The notes below the pieces were generated by a model. The model did no database searches. It was not told the DNA's origin and saw only the letters and a list, made by a program, of their open reading frames with translations. From assembly GCA_012965455.1 (NCBI GenBank), contig DTSG01000061.1, positions 1 through 5,370 on the forward strand: a stretch of 5,370 bases of DNA, written 5' to 3'. The DNA comes from Planctomycetaceae bacterium (GTDB lineage Bacteria; Planctomycetota; Planctomycetia; Pirellulales; Pirellulaceae). Below, in pieces: positions 1 to 5,370 of the stretch (the first letter of the stretch is position 1; every line of letters starts with the position of its first letter). Position numbers and translations under genes: made by a program.

Positions 1-1142
1 TACTCGACCAAGTCGCACATGTAACTTCATTAGGCATGTCCAACCCAACCACAATTCAATTAGCAAAACGTCTCGTCGATGTTACGCCAGCAGGTCTTAA
101 CCATCTGTTTTTCTCCGGCGATGGCTCGAGTAGTGTGGAAGTAGCAATGAAGATGGCCTTTCAATATTGGCAACAAAGGAGTGACCCCCAACCAAATAAG
201 ACCAAATACATCGCCCTCGGCAGCGCCTATCATGGGGATACCCTAGGCAGTGTCAGTGTTGGCGGTGTACAGCGATTCCACGAAATGTTTAAGCCGTTGT
301 TGTTTGATGTCCTCCGCATCGCCAGTCCGGATACATACCGTTTACCTGCAGACGTTGCGAAGCCGCAAGATGCGACTCAGTATTATCTAAACCAACTCGA
401 ATCCCTCCTGCAACAACATCACTCAACTATCGCTGCGATGATTATCGAACCTGTCGTGCAAGGTGCTGCGGGGATGATCATGCAGCCACTGGGATATTTG
501 GCAGGTGTCCGGCAACTCACGCAAAAACATGACGTGCTGTTGATCGCGGACGAAGTTGCGGTTGGCTTTGGTCGTACCGGTGCAATGTTTGCCTGTAATC
601 ATGAGAACATTCAGCCCGACCTGATGTGCTTGGCCAAGGGACTCACCGGTGGTTACATCACGATGGCGGCGACCTTAGCAACAACGGAAATCTGGAATGC
701 GTTTCTAGGTGATCCAGCTCGCACGTTTTATCACGGCCATACCTACGGAGGCAACCCGTTAGCAGCCGCTGCAGCCATTGCTAATTTAGATATCTTCGAG
801 TCCGAGCAAACGATGATCAATGTGCACGAACGAACCGAACAGCTCGCTGATCTATTGAGACCTTTGGCAGACCATCCTCATGTCGGTGACATTCGACAAC
901 GCGGGCTGATCGTTGCCATCGAACTGGTGGCCGACAAGGACAACAAAACTCCTTTTGAAAACCTCGGTGCCACGGGGACCGCTGTGTGTAAAGCGGCACT
1001 GGAGCAGGGCGTGTGGTTACGACCACTACGAGACACAATCGTTATCATGCCACCGCTGAGCATATCAGAAACTGAGATCACTAAGATCGTAGCAGCCGTC
1101 GAGCATGCCATTTGTGGCGCCCTCGCTGACTACAGCGAGTAA
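1..1142 (+). CDS. bioA: Adenosylmethionine-8-amino-7-oxononanoate aminotransferase (BioA), 5'-truncated by the window edge
   Basis: Class-III PLP-dependent aminotransferase of biotin synthesis. It converts 8-amino-7-oxononanoate (KAPA) to 7,8-diaminopelargonate, with S-adenosylmethionine as the usual amino donor, in the cytoplasm. The first ATG (36) is internal: the frame is open from base 3, and the preceding residues LDQVAHVTSLG continue the family pattern into SNPTTIQLAKRLV. About 379 residues are visible, against roughly 420-450 in the family, so some 50-70 N-terminal residues are missing. Numbering from that ATG, I see the cofactor phosphate loop GDGSSSVEVA (28-37), AYHGDT (64-69), the PLP-pyridine aspartate D172 in LLIADEV, the Schiff-base lysine K201 in CLAKGLTGGY, HGHTYGGNP (233-241), and GVWLRP with R329 matching the substrate-carboxylate arginine of E. 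coli BioA. The GDGSS loop differs slightly from the common SDSGSTA form. No other biotin gene is in view. It converges on the minus-strand operon. The family call is firm; another class-III aminotransferase is unlikely given these BioA-specific motifs. Confidence 0.93.
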   Translation, partial: LDQVAHVTSLGMSNPTTIQLAKRLVDVTPAGLNHLFFSGDGSSSVEVAMKMAFQYWQQRSDPQPNKTKYIALGSAYHGDTLGSVSVGGVQRFHEMFKPLLFDVLRIASPDTYRLPADVAKPQDATQYYLNQLESLLQQHHSTIAAMIIEPVVQGAAGMIMQPLGYLAGVRQLTQKHDVLLIADEVAVGFGRTGAMFACNHENIQPDLMCLAKGLTGGYITMAATLATTEIWNAFLGDPARTFYHGHTYGGNPLAAAAAIANLDIFESEQTMINVHERTEQLADLLRPLADHPHVGDIRQRGLIVAIELVADKDNKTPFENLGATGTAVCKAALEQGVWLRPLRDTIVIMPPLSISETEITKIVAAVEHAICGALADYSE

Positions 1143-1214
1143 ACTCGTGGCACGGTTGTAAGCCGCGCATGAGCGCAAATTATCGCGAATATGAGAGTGG
1201 GTGCGCTAACTAAC
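1143..1214. other. Convergent intergenic gap, no clear terminator
   Basis: These 72 bases separate the stop of bioA from the stop of the last gene of the minus-strand operon. I see only weak inverted repeats: GCGC-ATGA-GCGC (1165-1176), AGCGCA (1172-1177) facing TGCGCT (1202-1207) across 24 bases, and CGAG-TAAA-CTCG (1136-1147), which overlaps the bioA stop codon. None is followed by a T-tract on either strand, so a classical intrinsic terminator is not supported. Rho-dependent ending, or a weak shared structure for both strands, remains possible. Confidence 0.4.
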
Positions 1215-2249
1215 CTATTGGCTGACGGATCGCGTACCTTGTGGGGAGGCTGAAATCGGCATGCCATCTGGTAGCGGTCGGCCGGCACAGGCATATCCAA
1301 GGGGCAACAGTTTATCTTTGATTTCGCGAAATTGAGTAAAACTATCGGGATACACCCAAATAGTCACCGTTGCCGTATCCGGTACTAGTCGTTGAACATA
1401 TTGCAAGAATCGCGAACCAGGTTTCAAAGCCGTAGCCACCGTTTCTCCCCGCGCGGAATCAACAGGTAATACCTCCAATTTGATCAATTCAATGCGCTCC
1501 TGCCTGCGTGGCCCTGCATTGGTGCGTACTATTTGGCTCACATAACCCAACTTATAACGCAACTCAAAGCCTTCCACGGGCCCAAGCGTGTTGGTTACGG
1601 TCTTTTGAATCCGTACGTTAGCAAGATGCTGAGCAGCGTGGGATTTCATGCGATCGATCAACTCACTAAACGGTACGTAGGAAATCCGCCCATTTTCCAA
1701 GCGGAAATGAATCTCATCTCCAAATACCGTTTCCGCCATCGGAGTTGGGATGTGGTCAATAACATTGATTTGCTCATTCATGTTGTCGAGCACTTGTCGA
1801 CTACGGATTAAATCACCCAGTTCTTTTTGTCTAGCTTCAAATTGAAACTGTTCGTCATTGGAAATCTGCGCAACATTAGACAGTTCCTTGGAATCTTGTG
1901 TTAATCGAGTCTCAACGGTGACAACTAGTTGCTGCAACTTATCACGCTCTGCGCGGCGATACTTTATTTCAATTTGTTGCCGTGTACTCACCTCTTCAAG
2001 ATCATGAATATCTCTTTCAATCGCCGTGGATTCACGTTGAGCACCAACAACGGCTTCCACGCTTGCCGCTTCATTCGATTTTATAGCTTCCTCGTGGGAA
2101 GTTTGTGTTTGCGCTGAAACAATCGCTTCTCGGGTGCGCACCATCACAATAATAACCAAGATGATCAATACTCCGACCAAGTTGGCAACGATGTCTTGAA
2201 ACGAATCCAAGCCACCTATTTCACTATCTTGTTTTCGTTTTCGCTTCAT
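1215..2249 (-). CDS. Single-pass membrane protein with ExbD/TolR-like domain and pore-type Asp (third gene of channel operon)
   Basis: 344 residues, no experimentally known function that I can name. A basic N-terminus (MKRKRKQ) precedes one transmembrane helix (about 17-38). In it the pattern SFQDIVANLVGVLIILV places D19 where ExbD, TolR and MotB carry their proton-binding aspartate. A helical, charged, probably coiled-coil stretch follows (about 40-160). After it comes a C-terminal domain (about 166-325) that resembles the periplasmic ExbD/TolR fold: a strand near DEIHFRLENGRISYVP, then helix, and a final TVTIWVYPDSF strand plus helix. The end, RPLPDGMPISASPQGTRS, resembles a tail I recall from planctomycete homologues. 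The predicted orientation is N-in, C-terminus periplasmic. The ATG lies in an ATGA overlap with the upstream stop and has no obvious Shine-Dalgarno, so translational coupling is likely. Expected role (inference): the ion-coupled stator/plug partner of the channel subunit two genes upstream. ORF certain, family assignment good, function unknown. Confidence 0.85.
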   Translation of the reverse strand: MKRKRKQDSEIGGLDSFQDIVANLVGVLIILVIIVMVRTREAIVSAQTQTSHEEAIKSNEAASVEAVVGAQRESTAIERDIHDLEEVSTRQQIEIKYRRAERDKLQQLVVTVETRLTQDSKELSNVAQISNDEQFQFEARQKELGDLIRSRQVLDNMNEQINVIDHIPTPMAETVFGDEIHFRLENGRISYVPFSELIDRMKSHAAQHLANVRIQKTVTNTLGPVEGFELRYKLGYVSQIVRTNAGPRRQERIELIKLEVLPVDSARGETVATALKPGSRFLQYVQRLVPDTATVTIWVYPDSFTQFREIKDKLLPLGYACAGRPLPDGMPISASPQGTRSVSQ

Positions 2250-3796
2250 GGTTTTGCTTCAATGCGTTGCGTCACTTTAATGCCACTACGTTTCAAATAC
2301 TTCTGCACTAAATAGAAATGCTGTTCACCACCGGCAGCAACTTCAATATGTAATTCGGGTTTCCAATAGCCACCCGCAAGAGCAAGCCCCCAGCGTTGAA
2401 TGTGCTGATGAAGTGCAGCGACAAATGGATCAATCGATTGCTGCATCGTGCCTTCTATGCGAACGACGATTGGAGCCCCTCGTTCACCAAAGGCAGGGAT
2501 CAAGACCAGTTGGTCTACAGTACACAACACTCGAACGCCTCGCGTAATTGCTGGGCCGAGTGTCTGCTGTTTCTTGAGTGCCCAACCTGGTTTTCGACCT
2601 GGCATTCCTACTTGCAAGTCTGAGGCACCTTGTACGCGAGCAGCACCGCGACCGCCCGTCTGACCGTTGGAGGGCTCGCTTTCATGTTTAAATGTGCTCT
2701 GCGGTATTGGCGACGTCACGTTTGGTTGTTGACCGGAACCTTCCCCCGTTCGCAGAGGTTTCTGGGCGTCTGATTCAGACCGTTGGTTCCGCTGCGACGC
2801 CGCGCCATCAAAGGGTTGATTGCTGTGGTGTGTGGTCGGGCTCAAGCGATAACGACTAGGCATCGTAGCGGCTAACGCTTGTTGTCGCGAACGCGCTGCT
2901 TTGATTGTCTTGCGTAACTGCTGGGCCAGCGCAGGTTGTGGTCGTGGATAAGCCAGTTTCAATTCATCACTTATCAGCTCGTAACCGAATTCGTGTTGCC
3001 AGTTCTTCATCGCTTGCCTCGCTACGCCATAACTGCGAACACCACTGGATCGTACGATCAACAGCGGATAGGGCGAAATGGATTCATCAACGGTGTGCTC
3101 GAAATAGAACTCTCGCACGGCACGCAAACAAGCGTCGAGTGGATTCCCTGGGCCTGGTGGACCCGCCATTTCAATTTCCGTAATCAGGATTCCTTCGGGC
3201 TGAATGATGATCCCTTCCGCAACACACTCGATATAGATAGGCCGGCGATTCGTTCCCTTGTCACCCGCATACGGGATGATCGCGAAAGATTCCGTCGCCG
3301 ACTCTCGATCTAGCCGTGCTTGAGCGAGTTTGGTGCGAGCAGCATCTATATCTGCGTCTAGCTTGTTTAGTTCAGCATCACGATTTGTTCGTTGAGCCTG
3401 AATGGCGCCGTCTTGTTGTAGTTGACGTTGCAGGGATTCATGACGAGAAACAAGCCGCTGCAGTTCTTGCTCCAGTTCGCGGGCATGTTGCTCTAGGTGA
3501 CTCAGCGACAGACGATTACTTGAAATTTGCGATTGTTGTTCCTCCCGCTGGGTCCGCAACACCAAACTACGCCATTGATAATTCTCCAACGATTGCTGGT
3601 TCTGCTGCGCGTCTATTTGCCGCTCCGCATTGTCCACTTGAGTCGCCTCGATAATCTCGTGCGCATGCACTTGCGCTTGGCGAACGCCCATGACAAGCAA
3701 GGAAATCAATGCTCCCATCGTACAAATCAAAACCGCCAAAAAAGGGAACATCGATGGCGCTGCACCTTGGCGACGTTGCTTACGCTTACGCCTCAT
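2246..3796 (-). CDS. Single-pass membrane protein with two ExbD/TolR-like domains, lacking the pore Asp (second gene of channel operon)
   Basis: 516 residues, function unknown. A basic N-terminus (MRRKRKQRRQ) leads into one transmembrane helix (about 16-38, FPFLAVLICTMGALISLLV). Aligned with the next gene's helix and with ExbD, A21 sits at the conserved aspartate position. Residues 40-170 are Gln/Glu/Arg/Leu-rich and predicted coiled coil. Domain 1 (about 185-283) begins RPIYIEC and includes YPLLIVRSSGVRSY and GYELI. A polar Gln/Ser/Gly/Pro-rich linker (about 284-415) looks disordered. Domain 2 (about 419-513) begins RGVRVLC and repeats the domain-1 pattern without gaps over its first 16 residues. 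Both domains resemble the ExbD/TolR periplasmic fold. The ATG overlaps the channel gene's stop by ATGA, with an AAGG Shine-Dalgarno nine bases ahead inside that gene. Likely (inference): a periplasmic arm of the channel complex, paired with the product of the next gene. ExbD is normally about 140 residues, so this protein is greatly enlarged. ORF and family are secure, the role is not. Confidence 0.85.
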   Translation of the reverse strand: MRRKRKQRRQGAAPSMFPFLAVLICTMGALISLLVMGVRQAQVHAHEIIEATQVDNAERQIDAQQNQQSLENYQWRSLVLRTQREEQQSQISSNRLSLSHLEQHARELEQELQRLVSRHESLQRQLQQDGAIQAQRTNRDAELNKLDADIDAARTKLAQARLDRESATESFAIIPYAGDKGTNRRPIYIECVAEGIIIQPEGILITEIEMAGPPGPGNPLDACLRAVREFYFEHTVDESISPYPLLIVRSSGVRSYGVARQAMKNWQHEFGYELISDELKLAYPRPQPALAQQLRKTIKAARSRQQALAATMPSRYRLSPTTHHSNQPFDGAASQRNQRSESDAQKPLRTGEGSGQQPNVTSPIPQSTFKHESEPSNGQTGGRGAARVQGASDLQVGMPGRKPGWALKKQQTLGPAITRGVRVLCTVDQLVLIPAFGERGAPIVVRIEGTMQQSIDPFVAALHQHIQRWGLALAGGYWKPELHIEVAAGGEQHFYLVQKYLKRSGIKVTQRIEAKP

Positions 3797-5094
3797 GCTG
3801 CTTTACCTTTTGTGTTACCGGTCTCTGTTGACAAATCTAAGGCTTTGGATTGCACCGCCGGTGCGCCTAACCGAGTGGATAACAATTGAATTGCTGCGGA
3901 AAGGCTAACGACTACATCTTCAAACTGCCGAGTGTCTGCCAGATGTTGCAGATTATCGTTGAGTGCTTTTTCTAGACTCACTACATCGCCGGTGGTCTCA
4001 ACAATCTGCTGCATCATTTCCATCTGTCGACGCATTGAGTCTTGATTGCCGTGTAATAAATCGGCACTACGATTCAGGGATTCCATCCAGCTTTCCCATT
4101 GTTGCTGACCTACTCTGCTATGCTCCGCCAGCGATTGTGACATGCTTCGTTCTAAAGCAACGCCCATCGTGCTGCCTTGTTCCGCAGCCCAAGTTTGCCA
4201 CTGTTGCTGCAGTCCGCTAATTGCATCACTCCAACATGCCTGCTGAAACTGCGTTAATTCCGTGATCACAGACCGTAATGATTGTGCCATGTCCACGGAT
4301 GCACCTGTACCTTCCGACTCCATCGCCAACAATCCCGACAAAGCATCTTCAGTTTTCACGTCGACCGCGCCCAGCAACTGAGTTTCGAATTGATCTGACA
4401 TGAACTGAATAAACATCAACATGATCGACAACGTCAAAGCTAGTGCTGTTGTATCAAAGGCTACGTAGAGCCCAGCGAATAATCCCTGCATGGCTGCGTT
4501 AAGGTCATTGCCCAGTTGCTGTGTAGCCAAGTCTCCGAGGGCTTGAGTGATTCCCATGACCGTGCCGAGGAATCCCAGCATCGGAGTGGCCCAGATGATG
4601 ATACGAACTAACGAGTAGCCTTCGTACTGCGCATCGGCGTCTTTTTCCGATTGGTATTTTAGCTCGTCATTGAGATGACGTGTGCCCCGATTGGATACAA
4701 TTGTCTCCAGCAATGTGGTTATCCGTTTACCCAGATAGCTACGTTGCACCCGCGCCGACCAATGTGATGCGCTGCTCAGCAATTCGGTCGCGCAGCTCAA
4801 GGAATCTTGTGAAATTGCAGATGTTTCTTTTGCAGGCAACTCGGCACGGTCTAATACCGTAAATTGTCCAAGTAGATTGAGCCCCCGCAAAATGAGGGCT
4901 GCCATCGCAATAAAAAACATCACGGTTGTAGCAATCGCTACGGGGTGACCGAGGAAGTAGCGCTGCGCCAAGTCGTTTTTCAGCGGTCCTTGAAGAAGCT
5001 CGTAAAACGTAATGCTAGCGGCCCCACCCCAGAGGATCGGCCAGCCAAGGTTACCAATTATGTTGATCAACGATTTTGATTGTGCTCGTGCCAC
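3793..5094 (-). CDS. MotA/TolQ/ExbB-family proton channel subunit with long cytoplasmic coiled-coil tail (first gene of operon)
   Basis: Numbered from GTG 5094 (433 residues), four hydrophobic segments are visible: about 11-33, 52-75, 164-186 and 212-233. TPMLGFLGTVMGIT (170-183) and AGLYVAFDTTALAL (207-220) are the family's signature pore helices, with T178 and T215/T216 fitting the polar pore positions of ExbB. Two helices, an 88-residue loop, two more helices and a tail is a MotA-like arrangement. The tail of about 200 residues (234-433) is helical and Gln/Trp-rich. It ends in QFEDVVVSLSAAIQLLSTRLG (390-410), a segment I recall as conserved in planctomycete homologues. Family members conduct H+ or Na+ across the inner membrane to drive a partner. 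Start: the frame is open back to GTG 5196 and ATG 5187, but those have no Shine-Dalgarno and add an atypical N-terminus. GTG 5094 has AAGGA 11 bases ahead and gives MARAQSKSLINIIGNLGWP. Family call firm, start moderate, cellular role unknown. Confidence 0.88.
   Translation of the reverse strand: MARAQSKSLINIIGNLGWPILWGGAASITFYELLQGPLKNDLAQRYFLGHPVAIATTVMFFIAMAALILRGLNLLGQFTVLDRAELPAKETSAISQDSLSCATELLSSASHWSARVQRSYLGKRITTLLETIVSNRGTRHLNDELKYQSEKDADAQYEGYSLVRIIIWATPMLGFLGTVMGITQALGDLATQQLGNDLNAAMQGLFAGLYVAFDTTALALTLSIMLMFIQFMSDQFETQLLGAVDVKTEDALSGLLAMESEGTGASVDMAQSLRSVITELTQFQQACWSDAISGLQQQWQTWAAEQGSTMGVALERSMSQSLAEHSRVGQQQWESWMESLNRSADLLHGNQDSMRRQMEMMQQIVETTGDVVSLEKALNDNLQHLADTRQFEDVVVSLSAAIQLLSTRLGAPAVQSKALDLSTETGNTKGKAA
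3884..3907. repeat. 24-nt direct repeat, internal copy (partner at 5347-5370)
   Basis: This segment, inside the 3' part of the channel gene, is identical over 24 bases to the last 24 bases of the window, in the same orientation. Adding three bases on the left makes 27 with one mismatch. In the channel gene it encodes SLSAAIQL. Confidence 0.9.
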
Positions 5095-5230
5095 GGGGAT
5101 CGAATTCCTTTTTGTTACAACCGTTTTCCTGCTTTCGCAGTCAGAGTCGTGGAAAATCACGATACTCCATGTTGTTGAAATCGGCATAATCGACACAACC
5201 GCTACATCTTATTGACGCTTTTTCCTTAGC

Positions 5231-5244
5231 AAAACACGTGTTTT
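5231..5244. promoter_or_regulatory. Perfect 14-bp palindrome AAAACACGTGTTTT, candidate operator
   Basis: AAAACACGTGTTTT is its own reverse complement and sits 137 bases before the GTG 5094 start of the channel operon, in non-coding sequence. Short flanking arms, CTTA (5225-5228) and TAAG (5244-5247), widen it to an imperfect inverted repeat. A symmetric site upstream of an operon fits a dimeric regulator, but I cannot name one. As RNA it would fold poorly because its centre leaves no loop, so it is less likely to be a terminator. Confidence 0.3.
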
Positions 5245-5289
5245 AAGTTGGAAACATATCTCTTGAATTGGGGCTCAGTACGCTCGCAT

Positions 5290-5302
5290 CACCCCTCGGG
5301 TG
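5290..5302 (-). other. Small GC hairpin after the edge ORF, weak terminator candidate
   Basis: On the minus strand CACCC-GAG-GGGTG forms a five-pair stem with a three-base loop, beginning 17 bases after the TAG at 5319-5321. The position would suit a terminator for a gene entering from the right. There is no T-tract after it and the stem is short, so this is only a candidate. Confidence 0.2.
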
Positions 5303-5318
5303 TTATGGACTAAACTCG

Positions 5319-5369
5319 CTACAAAATGAGTCGCAGTTTGTCCAATAATTGAATTGCTGCGGAAAGGCT
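5319..5369 (-). CDS. Possible C-terminal end of a gene entering from the right edge, with a channel-like SLSAAIQLL segment
   Basis: Reading the minus strand from 5369 gives SLSAAIQLLDKLRLIL and then TAG. The first nine residues are identical to residues 397-405 of the channel subunit in this window, in the family's conserved C-terminal segment. The Leu-Leu pair uses swapped synonymous codons (TTA TTG here, TTG TTA there), as expected for a related coding sequence. If real, this is the end of a second channel-type gene just upstream, with a shorter or broken C-terminus. Only 16 codons are visible, and the near-perfect DNA match could also be an assembly artefact, so confidence is low. Confidence 0.25.
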   Translation of the reverse strand, partial: SLSAAIQLLDKLRLIL

Positions 5370-5370
5370 A
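5347..5370. repeat. 24-nt direct repeat, edge copy (partner at 3884-3907)
   Basis: The last 24 bases of the window copy 3884-3907 exactly, and the match runs into the right edge, so its true length is unknown. To the left the two sequences diverge after one mismatch and three more matching bases. Confidence 0.9.

Larger units (their letters stand above)
5095..5318 (-). other. Presumed 5' leader and promoter region of the channel operon
   Basis: This 224-base stretch lies between the chosen start of the channel gene and a stop codon near the right edge. The operon promoter should be here, since nothing else could drive the three genes from within the window. I could not find a sigma-70-like pair good enough to call; the best candidates have poor -10 matches. 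The recognisable structures are a 14-bp palindrome and a GC hairpin, listed separately. The first 102 bases are also open in the channel-gene frame and would be coding if GTG 5196 or ATG 5187 is used instead. Confidence 0.4.

Noticed and set aside
36..38. ATG at 36 as the true start of bioA
   Set aside because: The frame is open to the left edge, and residues before the ATG continue family-like sequence. About 50-70 conserved residues would otherwise be missing.
817..1111. Minus-strand open frames opposite the 3' part of bioA
   Set aside because: The plus-strand frame has strong BioA motifs throughout. The antisense products are low-complexity shadow translations.
1165..1207. Bidirectional intrinsic terminator between the convergent genes
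   Set aside because: The inverted repeats are only 4-6 pairs, one has a 24-base loop, and no T-tract follows on either strand.
3877..3887. GGATAACAATT, identical to the core of the E. coli lac operator, suggesting vector sequence
   Set aside because: It lies in frame inside the conserved C-terminal segment of the channel gene, and no other vector-like sequence surrounds it. An 11-base match is coincidence.
2905..3889. Plus-strand open frames of 92-125 codons at 2905-3183, 2936-3313, 3316-3654 and 3527-3889
   Set aside because: They lie antisense to a gene with clear domain structure, overlap one another, and their translations show no recognisable motif. They are shadows of the minus-strand genes.
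1215..5196. Zorya anti-phage system (ZorA/ZorB-like genes)
   Set aside because: The channel with a long tail is reminiscent of ZorA. However, neither partner has a visible OmpA-like peptidoglycan-binding domain as ZorB does, there are two ExbD-like partners instead of one, and no ZorC, ZorD or ZorE gene is present.
1215..5196. Flagellar MotAB stator or canonical TonB-ExbBD / Tol-Pal operon
   Set aside because: No MotB OmpA-like domain, no TonB, TolA, TolB or Pal, and both partner proteins are far larger than ExbD or TolR.

Overview
The window looks like a piece of a planctomycete chromosome or metagenomic contig. The basis is recall of protein families: the three linked minus-strand genes match a set of MotA/TolQ/ExbB-type channel plus two single-pass partner proteins that I know mainly from Planctomycetes. 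No rRNA or other phylogenetic marker is present, so the assignment is an inference.

Layout: (1) Positions 1-1142, plus strand: the 3' part of bioA, the PLP-dependent aminotransferase of biotin synthesis. Its beginning lies off the left edge. (2) Positions 1143-1214: a short gap between convergent genes with no convincing terminator. (3) Positions 1215-5094, minus strand: a tightly packed three-gene operon read right to left. It holds a four-helix MotA/TolQ/ExbB-family channel subunit with a long cytoplasmic helical tail, then a 516-residue membrane-anchored protein with two ExbD/TolR-like domains, then a 344-residue membrane-anchored protein with one. Both junctions are ATGA overlaps, implying translational coupling and a joint complex. 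(4) Positions 5095-5318: the presumed leader/promoter region, with a perfect 14-bp palindrome and a small GC hairpin. (5) Positions 5319-5370: what may be the last codons of another minus-strand ORF. Its 24 edge bases exactly repeat a segment inside the channel gene.

Working model (inference): the channel subunit forms an ion-driven oligomer, as ExbB, TolQ and MotA do. The two downstream proteins put their N-terminal helices into its pore as an unequal pair. One helix carries the aspartate expected at the ExbD/TolR/MotB proton-binding position and the other has alanine there. No TonB, Pal, OmpA-like peptidoglycan-binding, nuclease or helicase partner is visible, so the process powered is unknown. 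bioA is probably just a neighbour.
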